Source: Clostridia bacterium (lineage in GTDB: Bacteria; Bacillota; Clostridia; UBA1381). Taken from it: a stretch of DNA of 64,000 nt. Positions 26,921 to 37,503 of this stretch are shown in pieces. Every line of letters begins with the position of its first letter. Position 1 is the first letter of the stretch. The notes under the pieces were generated by a model. The model worked only from the letters and a program-made list of their open reading frames with translations. It was not told where the DNA came from and did not search any database. Location of the stretch: contig JAFSXU010000077.1 in NCBI GenBank assembly GCA_017443895.1, forward strand, positions 1-64,000, given 5' to 3'. The position numbers and the translations under genes are program-made.

Positions 26921-28238
26921 TGTTATAAATAAAGTAAAACAGACGATAAAGCGCTATGACCTGATAAAAGAGGGCGATAGCGTGCTTGTAGGGCTTTCGG
27001 GCGGTGCGGACAGTGTCGCACTATGCCATATTTTGCATACGATGGGCATAAATATTGTTGCGGCGCATCTAAACCACAATATCCGTGGCGAGGAGGCAAA
27101 GCGTGATGAAGAGTTTGCAAAGACTTTCGCAAAAAAATTGGGTGTGCGCTTTGTATCAAAAAGTGTTAATGTCCGTGAGCTTGCAAAAAATACGGGTATG
27201 TCCGATGAAATGGCAGGCAGAGAGGCAAGGTATGCGTTTTTTGACGATGTGTGTAAAAGCTATGGACTTACTAAAATTGCAACCGCACATAACCGTAACG
27301 ACAGGGCAGAAACGATACTTATGAACTTAATGCGAGGGTCTACCATGTCGGGCTTGTCGGGAATACCGTATAAGCGTGATAATATCATAAGGCCTATACT
27401 TGATTTAACAAGAGCCGAGATAGAAAGCTATTGTGACAGTATGGGACTTTTGTATGTAACCGACAGCACAAATGCAGCAGACGATTATACACGAAATAAA
27501 ATACGGCATAAACTCCTGCCCTTAATAGAGGGTGAGTTTAACCCGAATTTTATTACAACCGTAAGCAAGAACGCCGATATAATTTCAGATAATGCAGATT
27601 ATTTAATAAATTCGGCAGAAACGGTGTATAAAAAGATAGTTTCAGATAACAGTGTGGATGCTTCTCTGCTTTTAAAGGAGCATACGGCAATAATCAGGCT
27701 TGTGATAAGGCAAATGCTTACAGAGGTATTGGGTAATGACGATGTTTCATCGGAATTTATTGAAAACACATTGGAGCTTGTAAGAGAAAACGCAACAGGC
27801 AAGGAGATAAACCTGCCAAAGGGCTACAGAGCAAGAATAGAATACGGACGGCTTGTAGTGGATAAGCCTGTTACAACAGCGCCGTATGAATATAAATTAA
27901 AATTAAATGAGCCTTTGTATATAAAGGAGCTGAATTTCAGTATAGTTGTTCAAAGTGCACCCACCCGTCAAAATGATGGTGCAATGTATTTTTCGGGTAT
28001 CGATACGGATAATATGTATATACGCAACCGCAGGGACGGGGATAGCTTTTATCCTAACGGAATGAGCGGTAAAAAGAAGCTAAAGGACTATTTTATTGAC
28101 CAAAAAATCCCAAGGGAAGAACGAAATATGCTGCCGATATTTACATCAAACGGCGATATAGCGGCGATTATAGGTCACAGACGGGACAGACGGTTTGAGT
28201 TTTTAGGCACGGGAGTAAAACTTATCGTATTAAAATAA
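26901..28238 (+). CDS. tilS: tRNA(Ile) lysidine synthetase
   Basis: 445 residues. The PP-loop is SGGADS, followed by [17 protein letters not shown] and [12 protein letters not shown], and a C-terminal TilS domain ([26 protein letters not shown]). It converts the wobble C of tRNA-Ile(CAU) to lysidine so that AUA is read. It overlaps the end of dnaB; no clear ribosome-binding site is seen for ATG 26901, and GTG 26907 is an alternative. It precedes ftsH by 17 bp; the hpt gene often found between tilS and ftsH is absent. Confidence 0.93.
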   Translation: MQVKNSNVINKVKQTIKRYDLIKEGDSVLVGLSGGADSVALCHILHTMGINIVAAHLNHNIRGEEAKRDEEFAKTFAKKLGVRFVSKSVNVRELAKNTGMSDEMAGREARYAFFDDVCKSYGLTKIATAHNRNDRAETILMNLMRGSTMSGLSGIPYKRDNIIRPILDLTRAEIESYCDSMGLLYVTDSTNAADDYTRNKIRHKLLPLIEGEFNPNFITTVSKNADIISDNADYLINSAETVYKKIVSDNSVDASLLLKEHTAIIRLVIRQMLTEVLGNDDVSSEFIENTLELVRENATGKEINLPKGYRARIEYGRLVVDKPVTTAPYEYKLKLNEPLYIKELNFSIVVQSAPTRQNDGAMYFSGIDTDNMYIRNRRDGDSFYPNGMSGKKKLKDYFIDQKIPREERNMLPIFTSNGDIAAIIGHRRDRRFEFLGTGVKLIVLK

Positions 28239-28255
28239 AATTTGGAGGTAGGAAA

Positions 28256-30079
28256 TTGCAGAATAGATTTAGAGGTGTTGGGGCATGGATTGCGGTATTT
28301 GTCGTGATATATATGATATATTCGATTGCGTCGGGCTTACTTTTTAGCAGTACGCAGATAACATATTCAGAGCTTGTAAACGCAGTAAAAAACCGTGAGG
28401 TTAAGGAAATGGTTATAAGCGGTAAAAATGTTACCGCAACCTTAGGCGTGGGTGATGAGTCTGTAAAGGTGAAGTCACAAATCCCGTCGCTTGAGGTAAT
28501 GCAAAACGATATAGGCAAGGAGATAAAGGAGCAGATTGAAAACGGCACATTAAAGGAAAGCGCATATGAGCCGAAAATGTCGTGGACTGCCGTTTCAAAT
28601 ATAATCCTTATAATACTCTTTGTTGTGATGTTTGTTATGATGTTCACACGGCGAGGGGGCGGTGCAGGCGGATTTACACGCTCCCGTGCAAAGCTTGATA
28701 CCAATAATGAAAAGGTAAAGTTTATAGATGTTGCAGGCGCAGACGAGGAAAAAGGGGAGCTTCAGGAAATAGTTGAATTTCTTAAAAACCCTGCAAAATT
28801 TGTCGCACTCGGCGCAAGAATACCAAAGGGCGTTCTGCTTGTAGGACCTCCCGGAACAGGTAAAACCTTGTTAGCAAGGGCTGTTGCAGGCGAGGCAGAT
28901 GTTCCGTTTTTCTCAATAAGCGGTTCTGATTTTGTGGAGCTGTATGTCGGTGTCGGTGCGTCAAGAGTGCGAGATATGTTTGAGCAGGCAAAGAAGAATA
29001 AGCCCTGTATTATATTCATAGACGAGATTGACGCTGTCGGCAGACAGCGCGGTACAGGCATGGGCGGCGGCCATGACGAGAGAGAGCAGACTCTAAACCA
29101 GCTCCTTGTTGAAATGGACGGATTTGGCAAAAATGAGGGTATAATTATAATGGCGGCAACAAACCGTCCCGATATTTTAGACCCTGCACTCCTAAGACCG
29201 GGCAGATTTGACAGACAGATTGTTGTAAGCGTGCCCGATTTAAACGGCAGACTTGAAATTTTAAAGATACACTCACGCAATAAACCGCTTGCCGATGATG
29301 TGGATTTAGCCGAGATTGCAAAGGCTTGCGCAGGGTATAGCGGTGCGGATATAGAAAACTTGATGAATGAGGCTGCAATATTTGCGGCAAGAAGAAATCA
29401 TACCCAGATTACAAGACTTGATATAGAGGACGCAAACTTAAAGGTTATGATGGGTACGGAAAAGAAATCAAGGCTTATGACTGAAAAGGAAAAGAAGCTT
29501 ACCGCATACCATGAGGCAGGCCATGCGATACTGTCACATATTATAGATAAAACAACGCATATCCATAAGGTTTCTATCATACCCCGTGGCGGTGCGGGCG
29601 GATTTACAATGTATGTGCCAAACGAGGATAAGAACTATACATCAAAGAACGAAATCCTTGACAGAATCGTTGTAATGCTTGGCGGCAGAGTTGCCGAGCA
29701 AATAAAGCTTGACGATATTTCAACGGGCGCATCCAACGACCTTCAAAGGGCGACGGAGCTTGCACATAAAATGGTAACAAAGTTCGGTATGTCAGATGTC
29801 ATAGGTCCTGTTTCGTATGATGAGGGCGGAGAGGTATTTATAGGCAGAGATTTAGCCCATTCAAAGAACTACAGCGAGGAAACATCTGCGCTCATAGATA
29901 AGGAAGTAAAGAGGATTTTACTTTGTGAGTATGACAGAGCTAAGTCGCTTCTTGAACAGTATAATTCTGAGCTTGAAGCGGTTACAAATAAGCTTATTGA
30001 AAAAGAAACCATAGGCACTGATGAATTTCTTGAGTGCTTTGGTGCTTTGGAAGGAGGTAAGATAGATGCAGGTAACTAA
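28256..30079 (+). CDS. ftsH: ATP-dependent zinc metalloprotease FtsH
   Basis: 607 residues. Two membrane helices flank a small extracytoplasmic domain (about 10-125). The AAA+ domain has Walker A GPPGTGKT at 197-204, the pore segment and the SRH; the M41 protease site is HEAGH at 419-423. It degrades membrane and regulatory proteins. Start is TTG at 28256, 7 nt after GGAGG. It overlaps the next small gene by 14 nt. Confidence 0.95.
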   Translation: MQNRFRGVGAWIAVFVVIYMIYSIASGLLFSSTQITYSELVNAVKNREVKEMVISGKNVTATLGVGDESVKVKSQIPSLEVMQNDIGKEIKEQIENGTLKESAYEPKMSWTAVSNIILIILFVVMFVMMFTRRGGGAGGFTRSRAKLDTNNEKVKFIDVAGADEEKGELQEIVEFLKNPAKFVALGARIPKGVLLVGPPGTGKTLLARAVAGEADVPFFSISGSDFVELYVGVGASRVRDMFEQAKKNKPCIIFIDEIDAVGRQRGTGMGGGHDEREQTLNQLLVEMDGFGKNEGIIIMAATNRPDILDPALLRPGRFDRQIVVSVPDLNGRLEILKIHSRNKPLADDVDLAEIAKACAGYSGADIENLMNEAAIFAARRNHTQITRLDIEDANLKVMMGTEKKSRLMTEKEKKLTAYHEAGHAILSHIIDKTTHIHKVSIIPRGGAGGFTMYVPNEDKNYTSKNEILDRIVVMLGGRVAEQIKLDDISTGASNDLQRATELAHKMVTKFGMSDVIGPVSYDEGGEVFIGRDLAHSKNYSEETSALIDKEVKRILLCEYDRAKSLLEQYNSELEAVTNKLIEKETIGTDEFLECFGALEGGKIDAGN

Positions 30080-30269
30080 AGAGACACTTATCGGCGAGGC
30101 TTTAAATGAGAATTTTGATATTGCCCCTGTCCTTATGGAAATGGGTATGCATTGCCTTGGCTGTCCTGCTTCACAGGCTGAATCAATAGAGGAAGCTTGT
30201 GCGGTACACGGCGTTGACGCTGATGAAATTGTTGCAAAGATAAACGCAATTTTAGCAAAAGCCGAATAA
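30066..30269 (+). CDS. DUF1858 small CxxC protein
   Basis: 67 residues. The pattern ITKxTxIGEAL...[19 protein letters not shown] with a CxxC pair is the DUF1858/ScdA-N type domain, thought to be redox or iron-linked. It overlaps the end of ftsH and has its own AAGGAGG. Function unknown. Confidence 0.85.
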   Translation: MQVTKETLIGEALNENFDIAPVLMEMGMHCLGCPASQAESIEEACAVHGVDADEIVAKINAILAKAE

Positions 30270-30278
30270 ATTTATCAA

Positions 30279-30313
30279 ACAAGCCAAATTGCCGATAGCG
30301 CAGTTTGGCTTGT
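30279..30313 (+). terminator. Probable terminator after DUF1858 gene
   Basis: ACAAGCCAAA/TTTGGCTTGT stem; the following T-tract is poor. Confidence 0.5.
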
Positions 30314-30460
30314 AAGCTTTATGGGATAAAATTAAAAATATAAAAAAATATAATTACCTCTATGAAATGTCAAAAAAATGTGTTATACTGTATAAAGTAA
30401 CGAAGTTTCATAGCACGCCATATTATATACTAAAAAAATATAATGTGAGGTGTATGCACT

Positions 30461-31714
30461 TTGAGCAGATTTGAAATAATCGGCAAAGCCCCGATACGGG
30501 GCGAAATATCGGTACAGGGTGCAAAAAACGCTGTCTTACCGATACTTGCCGCAACGATTATGACGGAAGAGGTCTGTGTTATAGATAATTGCCCGTATTT
30601 AAGAGATGTAGATAAGACAATTTTGGTATTACGGGGCTTGGGCTCTAAGGTAATGCGAACAGACCACACAATAACGGTTTCCGATAACGGCTACTGTGAC
30701 TGTGAAATATGCGAAACGCTTATGCGCCAGATGCGCTCGTCAATAATTTTCCTGGGCGCAATTCTTACACGATGCAAAAAAGCGGTTTTGAGTATGCCGG
30801 GCGGCTGCCCGATAGGTCAAAGACCGATTGATTTGCATCTAAAAGCATTAAAGAAGCTGGGTGTAAAGATAAAAGAGGAGCATGGGTTTATATACTGCTA
30901 TGCCGATAAGATAACGGGAGCGGATATTCATCTTGATTTTCCAAGCGTTGGCGCAACGGAGAATATTATGCTTGCAAGCGTAATGGCGCAGGGTACGACA
31001 ACTATTTCAAATGCTGCCCGTGAGCCTGAAATAAAAGACCTTGCAAATTTCTTAAACTCCATGGGTGCAAAAATTACGGGAGCAGGGGAGTCTCAAATAA
31101 GGATTGAGGGAGTTTGTGAGCTTCACGGTACAAGGTACAGGGTTATGCCTGACAGAATAGTTGCGGGTACATATTTAATTGCAGCGGCAATAACCGGCGG
31201 AGATATAACCATAACCGATGCCGAGCCTGATAATATGAACGCCATATGCGATACTCTCATTCAAATGGGTGCAAACCTTGATATAGGCGATAATAAAATA
31301 CATATTATGTCGGCGGATAGGCTAAAAGCAGTTGAAATTATACGGACAATGCCATATCCGGGATTTCCGACGGATATACAATCGCCGTTTATGTCGCTTT
31401 TGTCCGTTGCAAACGGAACGAGCATATTGGTTGAGAACATATTTGAAAACAGGTTCCGTCATGTTGATGAGCTTGTGAGAATGGGCGCAGATATTAAGGT
31501 GTCGGGGCGCACTGCAATTATAAAAGGTGTTGATGAGCTCTACGGTGCAACGGTGCGTGCAAGAGAGCTAAGAGGCGGTGCGGCGTTGGTGCTTGCAGGG
31601 CTGTGTGCAAACGGAAAAACAATCGTCGATAATACAGAATATATTGACCGTGGCTATGAAAGAATAGAAGAATGTTTAAGTAAATGCGGAGCGCATATTA
31701 AGAGAGTGAACTAA
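30461..31714 (+). CDS. murA: UDP-N-acetylglucosamine 1-carboxyvinyltransferase
   Basis: 417 residues, EPSP-synthase fold. N-terminal IRGEISVQGAKNAVLPILAA and the loop PGGCPIGQRPIDLH holding the catalytic cysteine C116 (fosfomycin target). It transfers enolpyruvate to UDP-GlcNAc, the first committed step of peptidoglycan synthesis. Start is TTG at 30461 with GAGGTG 8 nt before. It leads a small division/wall cluster with ftsQ 11 bp downstream. Confidence 0.95.
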   Translation: MSRFEIIGKAPIRGEISVQGAKNAVLPILAATIMTEEVCVIDNCPYLRDVDKTILVLRGLGSKVMRTDHTITVSDNGYCDCEICETLMRQMRSSIIFLGAILTRCKKAVLSMPGGCPIGQRPIDLHLKALKKLGVKIKEEHGFIYCYADKITGADIHLDFPSVGATENIMLASVMAQGTTTISNAAREPEIKDLANFLNSMGAKITGAGESQIRIEGVCELHGTRYRVMPDRIVAGTYLIAAAITGGDITITDAEPDNMNAICDTLIQMGANLDIGDNKIHIMSADRLKAVEIIRTMPYPGFPTDIQSPFMSLLSVANGTSILVENIFENRFRHVDELVRMGADIKVSGRTAIIKGVDELYGATVRARELRGGAALVLAGLCANGKTIVDNTEYIDRGYERIEECLSKCGAHIKRVN

Positions 31715-31725
31715 AGGAAGATATT

Positions 31726-32643
31726 ATGGATAACAAAGATGTAAAATCTACAAGAAAGGTTATAAACACACAGGATTATAACTGGGAAAAGTTAGAGGAG
31801 GAAGCCGAAAACTTAAAATACGGCGGTGATGTCTTAGAGGTTTTTAATAAACCCAAGCCAAAGAAAAAGAAGAAAAAAGCCAAAAAACCAAAAAAGAAGC
31901 GTACTCAAAAGGAGCAAAAACTCTTTGAGGCAAGGCTAAGAGCTACTGTAATGATTGGTATGGCTTTGGTTTTGGTTTGGCTTATTCTGATACTTGTTCC
32001 GATATTTAATGTACGGAACATCTCAATAAGCGGAAATAAGATAGTAACACCACAGCAGGTATCGGAGCTTGTCGGCGATGTAAAGGGCACAAATCTGTTT
32101 TTGGTAAGCAAGAGAAGTATCAAAAAAAAGCTAAAAACCATTGATTACATAAACGAGGTCAAGGTAGACAAAAAGCTCATTCCGCCAAGTATTGAAATAA
32201 CGGTAACGGAGCATATTCCTGCTGCGTATTTGCAGGTTGGCTCAAGCTATGTTGTAATAAATTCAAGCCTTATTGTGCTTGATGAAAACTCGGCTACCGA
32301 TATGGAGGCGATACCTTGTATAACGGGCGTCAAGATAAAATCGGCAACCTTGGGTAAGCCGTTGCAGTCAGAAAAAGAGGCAATACCTGAGGTAATTTCA
32401 CAAATACTAAAAATCAGCGAGGAAAATGAAATTCTTGGATATATCATAAGCATTGATTTGTCGGATTTAAATAACATAACCTTTAATTATGATAACAGAA
32501 TAACCGTAAACTGCGGTACGGCAATTGATATTGACAGAAAAATGCGTCTGTTTAATGAAACGATACATAATGAGAATATTGCCCCCGATGCGGTGGGAAC
32601 AATAGACTTATCCGAAACAGGCAAGGCAAAATACACACCTTAA
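31726..32643 (+). CDS. ftsQ: Cell division protein FtsQ/DivIB
   Basis: 305 residues. A long, very basic cytoplasmic N-terminus (KPKPKKKKKKAKKPKKK) precedes one membrane helix (about 75-97), then a POTRA domain (FNVRNISISGNKIVTPQQV) and the beta domain. It belongs to the FtsQBL division subcomplex at the septum. The place between murA and ftsZ fits; ftsA is missing from this cluster. Confidence 0.88.
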   Translation: MDNKDVKSTRKVINTQDYNWEKLEEEAENLKYGGDVLEVFNKPKPKKKKKKAKKPKKKRTQKEQKLFEARLRATVMIGMALVLVWLILILVPIFNVRNISISGNKIVTPQQVSELVGDVKGTNLFLVSKRSIKKKLKTIDYINEVKVDKKLIPPSIEITVTEHIPAAYLQVGSSYVVINSSLIVLDENSATDMEAIPCITGVKIKSATLGKPLQSEKEAIPEVISQILKISEENEILGYIISIDLSDLNNITFNYDNRITVNCGTAIDIDRKMRLFNETIHNENIAPDAVGTIDLSETGKAKYTP

Positions 32644-32717
32644 CATATAAAAATTATTGCAAAATATACAAAAATAGTAAGATTTAAAAAAATATTGAAA
32701 AAAATTTCAAAAAACTA

Positions 32718-32746
32718 TTGAATATATTAAAAAAAAATAGTAAAAT
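32718..32746 (+). promoter_or_regulatory. Sigma-A promoter of ftsZ
   Basis: TTGAAT, 17-nt A-rich spacer, TAAAAT. Confidence 0.7.
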
Positions 32747-32816
32747 ACAGTATATATGTATGTAGAAAATTCTATGATTATAAAATGGTAGCTAAATTAC
32801 GAAGGAGGATATGTAA

Positions 32817-33965
32817 ATGAGCATAATGCCTATAGATCTTGAGGAGAATAATACAATTGAGGGTGCAAGAATTAAGGTAATCGGTGTCGGCGGCGGCGGA
32901 AATAATGCTGTTGACAGAATGATTGAAGCAGGAGTTAAAAAGGCTGACTTTATCTGTGTCAACACCGATGCACAGCAGTTATCAAGTGTTTTGGCACCTA
33001 CAGTTTTACAGATAGGAACAAAGCTTACAAACGGACTCGGCGCAGGCGCAAAGCCTGAGGTTGGCCGTCAGGCGGCAGAGGAAACAAAGGACGAAATAAA
33101 GAATATTGTAAAGGATGCCGATATGGTATTTGTAACAGCCGGTATGGGCGGCGGAACAGGTACAGGCGCAGCGCCTATCATTGCAGAGGCTGCAAAATCA
33201 CAGGGCGTACTTACAGTTGCAGTTGTAACAAAGCCGTTCTTCTTTGAAGGACCTCAGAGAATGAGAAATGCAGAAGAGGGTATCAAACAGCTTGCAGAAA
33301 AGGTTGATGCAATCGTTACAATTCCTAACGATAAGCTTTTGGACATAGCAGATAAAAAGGTAACAATAAACGACTCATTCAAGCTTGCCGATGATGTTCT
33401 TCGTCAGGGTGTGCAGGGTATAATTGAGGTTATTACTCAGCGCGGTATTATGAACTGCGACTTTGCAGATGTAAGAACAATCATGAAGGACAGCGGTGTT
33501 GCTCATATGGGTATCGGTATCGGTAAGGGCGAGAGCGCCGCATCAGACGCAGTTCGCGCAGCTATTGAGAGTCCGCTTCTTGAAACAAGCATTGCAGGCG
33601 CTCAGAATGTATTGCTTAATATCACAGGTGGCAGTGAGTTCTCACTTGTTGATATGGGTGAGGTATCAGGCATTGTTCGTGATATGGTATCGGAAGAGGC
33701 TAATATCATTGTCGGTACTGCAATGGACGATAACTTAAAGGACGAGATTAAGGTTACTCTTATTGCAACAGGCTTAAACGGCGGCAGAAGAGCTGATGAG
33801 GTAAGAAATAACACCCGTTATTCGTCATCACCTTCAACATCAAACGACAGACGCCAGCCGACAACCTTCTCTACTTCATTTGACGATGATTCAATCTTCC
33901 AGAGAAAGTTAAGACCGGGCATGGGCTCAATTGATGTACCTAACTTCTTTAAGCAGGATAAATAA
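32817..33965 (+). CDS. ftsZ: Cell division protein FtsZ
   Basis: 382 residues. The tubulin-like GTPase has the signature GGGTGTG at 111-117, the N-terminal IKVIGVGGGGNNAVDRM and the synergy-loop region. A short disordered linker rich in Ser/Thr/Arg leads to the C-terminal peptide IDVPNFFKQDK, which binds membrane tethers such as FtsA or SepF. GGAGG is 9 nt before ATG 32817. It has its own promoter and terminator. Confidence 0.97.
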   Translation: MSIMPIDLEENNTIEGARIKVIGVGGGGNNAVDRMIEAGVKKADFICVNTDAQQLSSVLAPTVLQIGTKLTNGLGAGAKPEVGRQAAEETKDEIKNIVKDADMVFVTAGMGGGTGTGAAPIIAEAAKSQGVLTVAVVTKPFFFEGPQRMRNAEEGIKQLAEKVDAIVTIPNDKLLDIADKKVTINDSFKLADDVLRQGVQGIIEVITQRGIMNCDFADVRTIMKDSGVAHMGIGIGKGESAASDAVRAAIESPLLETSIAGAQNVLLNITGGSEFSLVDMGEVSGIVRDMVSEEANIIVGTAMDDNLKDEIKVTLIATGLNGGRRADEVRNNTRYSSSPSTSNDRRQPTTFSTSFDDDSIFQRKLRPGMGSIDVPNFFKQDK

Positions 33966-33980
33966 CAAATTGAAAAATTA

Positions 33981-34008
33981 AGGGCATTGCTGATGCAATG
34001 CCCTTTTT
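33981..34008 (+). terminator. Intrinsic terminator after ftsZ
   Basis: AGGGCATTGC/GCAATGCCCT with a four-base loop (TGAT), then TTTTT. Confidence 0.9.
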
Positions 34009-34071
34009 GTCCTTTTAATTGGACATAAAATGTGATACAATATATAAAAGACAAAAAAAGAGGTGTAATAA

Positions 34072-37000
34072 ATGCCGATAAATATAATCCGTGGCGGAAT
34101 AGGAACAGGCAAGGGCAGTATGTGTATGGAGCAGATACGCAATGTACATATCAAAAACCCTGATATCAAATGCATTATGCTTGTACCGAACCATTATTCA
34201 TATGCAACAGAGAAAGTGTTTGTCCGTGAGTTCGGCGGCACAGGCTTAAACAATATTGAGGTTTTAACAATGCGCCGTCTGGCACAGAATATGTTAGACC
34301 GCGCATCGTTAAACTATATAACAGCATCGGGACGGGAGATGCTTATTTACCGTGCAATAAGGGACTATATAGAAAATGCGGATTTAAAAAACTCAACACT
34401 TATGGGCACTGTTATGAAGCAGGGCTTTATTGAGGTTATGTCGTCTTTGGTAAGTGAATTTAAACGGTATAATGTAACCCCCGAAATCTTGCTTGAAAAC
34501 GCAGAAAAAATAGAAAACAACCCTAAGCTAAAGGAAAAGATACTGATATCTGCAAGCATTTATAAACGGTATAATGAGCTTATAGAAAACAGTGCATATG
34601 CCGATATGGAGGACGATTGCATAAGACTTGCAAGGGAAATTTCAAGGAGTGGGTATTTTGACAAGTCCACAATGGTGTGGGTTGATAAATTTGACGATTT
34701 TGCAACCGCTGAATGGGAGGTAATATCAGCTATTGCAGGCAAGGTTTCGGACTTAACAATAACTGTCAATTATCCAAAGGAGAATATCAGCCTGTATAAC
34801 AGAATGCACTATACATTTTCCAAGGCTTGCGAGCTTGGGGAAATGTACGGCATTGGCAATGATTACGATACGGGTATTGAATTTAAGGATAAAAAGAGCA
34901 AGGATATAGAAATCCTGCTTAAAAATTGGAGCAGTATTGATAAAAGCTATAAAGGGGAATGTAACAATATCGAGATTACACGGGCAGACGATGCATATAA
35001 TGAGCTTGAGCGCTGTGCGTGCAGGATACTTGACTTGGTGCGTGAGGAAGGGTACAGATTTAGTGATATTGCAATTTTATGCGGTCAAACAGAGAATTAT
35101 CTGCATATGATACAGACGATGTTCCCTGAATATAAAATTCCGTACTTTAGCGATGATCAGATAGCATTGTCCGACCACCCTATAATGGTTGGGATAATGT
35201 CTGTTTTTGATATAATCCTAAATGACTGGAACTATGAATCGGTGTTTAAGTTCTTAAAGGCAGGCTTTGTGTATAAAGAATGTGAGATAAACGGAAATAA
35301 AATCTTAGCGCCCGTAAATCCTGAGGATATAGACTACCTTGAAAACTATGTTTTAAAATACGGTATCCGAGGTGCGAAAAACTGGCTAAATGATGAAAAG
35401 TGGAGCTATGGAAACGGAATAGTTGATATTGCATTTGCAAGGGATTCTGATGTTGAAAACGACAGAGCTGATGAAATCAGAAAAGAGGTTTTGTTACCTG
35501 TTTATAAGCTGTCTAAAAAAGTATCAAAGAAAAATACAGCCGAGTATTTCTCACGGGCACTTTTTGAATTTCTGTGCGATATTAACCTTGAAAGAGGCCT
35601 GAAAAGCGAAATAAGGCGCCTTCGTGATGAGGGACAGATAAACGAAGCCGAACAGTTTGCAAAGCTTTGGAATTTATTGCTTGATTTGTTAAATCAGACT
35701 GCTGTTGCGGGGACAGATAAAATAATTGATTTTGCACAGTACGGAAAGCTTTTAAGTGTTGGTATAAAGAAATGCCGGATACGCACCGTACCGTCGGGCA
35801 TTGATCAGGTATATGTGGGCAATGTTGAAAAAAGCTCTGCCACCAATATCCGTGCCATGTTTATCATAGGTGCGGTTGACGGCACATTTCCGTCAGGTGT
35901 TCCCGATGAGGGCTTTTTCTCAAATAATGACAGAAACACGCTTTTAGACGATTATAAAATACGCATTGCGCCCGATACAAAAAAGAAATTTGAACAGCAG
36001 TATTTTAAAGTGTATAGGGCTATGTGCTCTGTAAATGAAAAGCTGTTTGTTTCATACCCCGAAAAAACGGGGGACGGAAAAAGTATAGCGCCGTCGAGTA
36101 TGATCGCCGATATTATGAGAGTTTTGCCGAATGTGAAAATTGATAACGGATTTGACAATTCATTTTTATATCTGTCAACACCTGAGGCTACAATTCATCG
36201 CTTGCTTATCCAAAAATCTGCGGTTAACGAAAACGATAATCCCCTGTGGGAGGCGGTGTATGAATGGTATGCAAAAAATGAAGGCTATGCCGATAAAATT
36301 GCACTGTTAAAAAGAGCAAAATGGTTTTTAAAAGAAAATACCGTGCTTGATAAGGAGCTTGCGCAAAAGCTGTACGAGCAAAACACAACCTATAACGCAA
36401 GCAGGCTTAATGTTTTTGCAAAGTGTCCGTTTGGTTATTTTATGCAGTATGGTCTGCGCCTTAGTGAGCGTGAGGAATGGGAGATAAAGCCTACGGATGT
36501 AGGCATATATGCGCATGAGCTTATAAAGTCATTTTGCGAGACGGTTGAAAAAGACGCACATACAGACGAGGAAAAGCTAAACGCATGGCGGAAGCTTTCC
36601 GATACTCGGCGTGATGAAATTCTTGATATTCTGATAGATACAACCTGTACCAATATGCAAAACCACAGCGGTTATGACAGCGAGAAAAATACAAGTATTT
36701 TAAGGCGTACGGGTAAAAATATCAAAAATGCGGCAAAGACTGTGCATATGTCCTTATCAAGAGGTGCATATGTAGAAAAAGGACTTGAAAAACGGTTTAA
36801 TATTTCCATAACCCCCGATATTGATATAGTAGGAACTATTGACAGGCTTGATATGTATAAGGGTGATAATGACGAGCGTGTAAGAATTGTTGACTACAAG
36901 ACGGGTGGAACGGAATTTGATGTTGTAAACATCGTAAACGGCGTTGATATGCAGATGGTGATATATGCAATTGCCTCAAGGGAAATGGCAAGAGAATTTG

Positions 37001-37503
37001 GACTTGCCCCGAGAGTTTCGGGAATTTATTATAACAAAGTCCATAACAAATTTGTATCCTCAACTATGGGAGACACAACGGATGTGCCTCTTGAAAAACG
37101 GGACGATAATTTAAGACTTGACGGAATAACCTTTATAAAAAGCGATGATGATTTTCTTGCGGAGGATGCCGATATTCCTGCCGGTAACAACAGCGGTTTT
37201 TTAAATATCGGCTATGACAAAAGAGGTAACCTTTCAAGGAAATGTGTGCATACCGCATATGAAATAGAAGGTCTTATGGAAACCGTAAAGGAAAACATAA
37301 TTGATATGGACAAAAGGATTAAGGACGGATATATAAAGTGCAATCCGTATGAAACAAAATCAAGCTCCGCTTGTACATATTGTAGCTTTGGCGAGGTCTG
37401 TATGTTCTGTAACGATAAGGTATCGCGGTATGTAAGTGGCAAGGCTGATGATGTTTGGAGCGAGATGGGCATAAAGGGAGGAGATGATACTGATGGCAAT
37501 TAA
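34072..37503 (+). CDS. addB: ATP-dependent helicase/deoxyribonuclease subunit B
   Basis: 1143 residues. A P-loop GGIGTGKGS at 8-16, an inactive helicase body and a C-terminal RecB-type nuclease domain with IVDYKTGG. C785, C1101, C1104 and C1110 have the spacing of the four cysteines that hold the 4Fe-4S cluster in AddB. With AddA it resects double-strand breaks and degrades foreign DNA until a Chi site. It follows ftsZ and overlaps addA by 11 nt. A TACAAT -10 box is visible at 34036-34041 with only a weak -35. Confidence 0.94.
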   Translation: MPINIIRGGIGTGKGSMCMEQIRNVHIKNPDIKCIMLVPNHYSYATEKVFVREFGGTGLNNIEVLTMRRLAQNMLDRASLNYITASGREMLIYRAIRDYIENADLKNSTLMGTVMKQGFIEVMSSLVSEFKRYNVTPEILLENAEKIENNPKLKEKILISASIYKRYNELIENSAYADMEDDCIRLAREISRSGYFDKSTMVWVDKFDDFATAEWEVISAIAGKVSDLTITVNYPKENISLYNRMHYTFSKACELGEMYGIGNDYDTGIEFKDKKSKDIEILLKNWSSIDKSYKGECNNIEITRADDAYNELERCACRILDLVREEGYRFSDIAILCGQTENYLHMIQTMFPEYKIPYFSDDQIALSDHPIMVGIMSVFDIILNDWNYESVFKFLKAGFVYKECEINGNKILAPVNPEDIDYLENYVLKYGIRGAKNWLNDEKWSYGNGIVDIAFARDSDVENDRADEIRKEVLLPVYKLSKKVSKKNTAEYFSRALFEFLCDINLERGLKSEIRRLRDEGQINEAEQFAKLWNLLLDLLNQTAVAGTDKIIDFAQYGKLLSVGIKKCRIRTVPSGIDQVYVGNVEKSSATNIRAMFIIGAVDGTFPSGVPDEGFFSNNDRNTLLDDYKIRIAPDTKKKFEQQYFKVYRAMCSVNEKLFVSYPEKTGDGKSIAPSSMIADIMRVLPNVKIDNGFDNSFLYLSTPEATIHRLLIQKSAVNENDNPLWEAVYEWYAKNEGYADKIALLKRAKWFLKENTVLDKELAQKLYEQNTTYNASRLNVFAKCPFGYFMQYGLRLSEREEWEIKPTDVGIYAHELIKSFCETVEKDAHTDEEKLNAWRKLSDTRRDEILDILIDTTCTNMQNHSGYDSEKNTSILRRTGKNIKNAAKTVHMSLSRGAYVEKGLEKRFNISITPDIDIVGTIDRLDMYKGDNDERVRIVDYKTGGTEFDVVNIVNGVDMQMVIYAIASREMAREFGLAPRVSGIYYNKVHNKFVSSTMGDTTDVPLEKRDDNLRLDGITFIKSDDDFLAEDADIPAGNNSGFLNIGYDKRGNLSRKCVHTAYEIEGLMETVKENIIDMDKRIKDGYIKCNPYETKSSSACTYCSFGEVCMFCNDKVSRYVSGKADDVWSEMGIKGGDDTDGN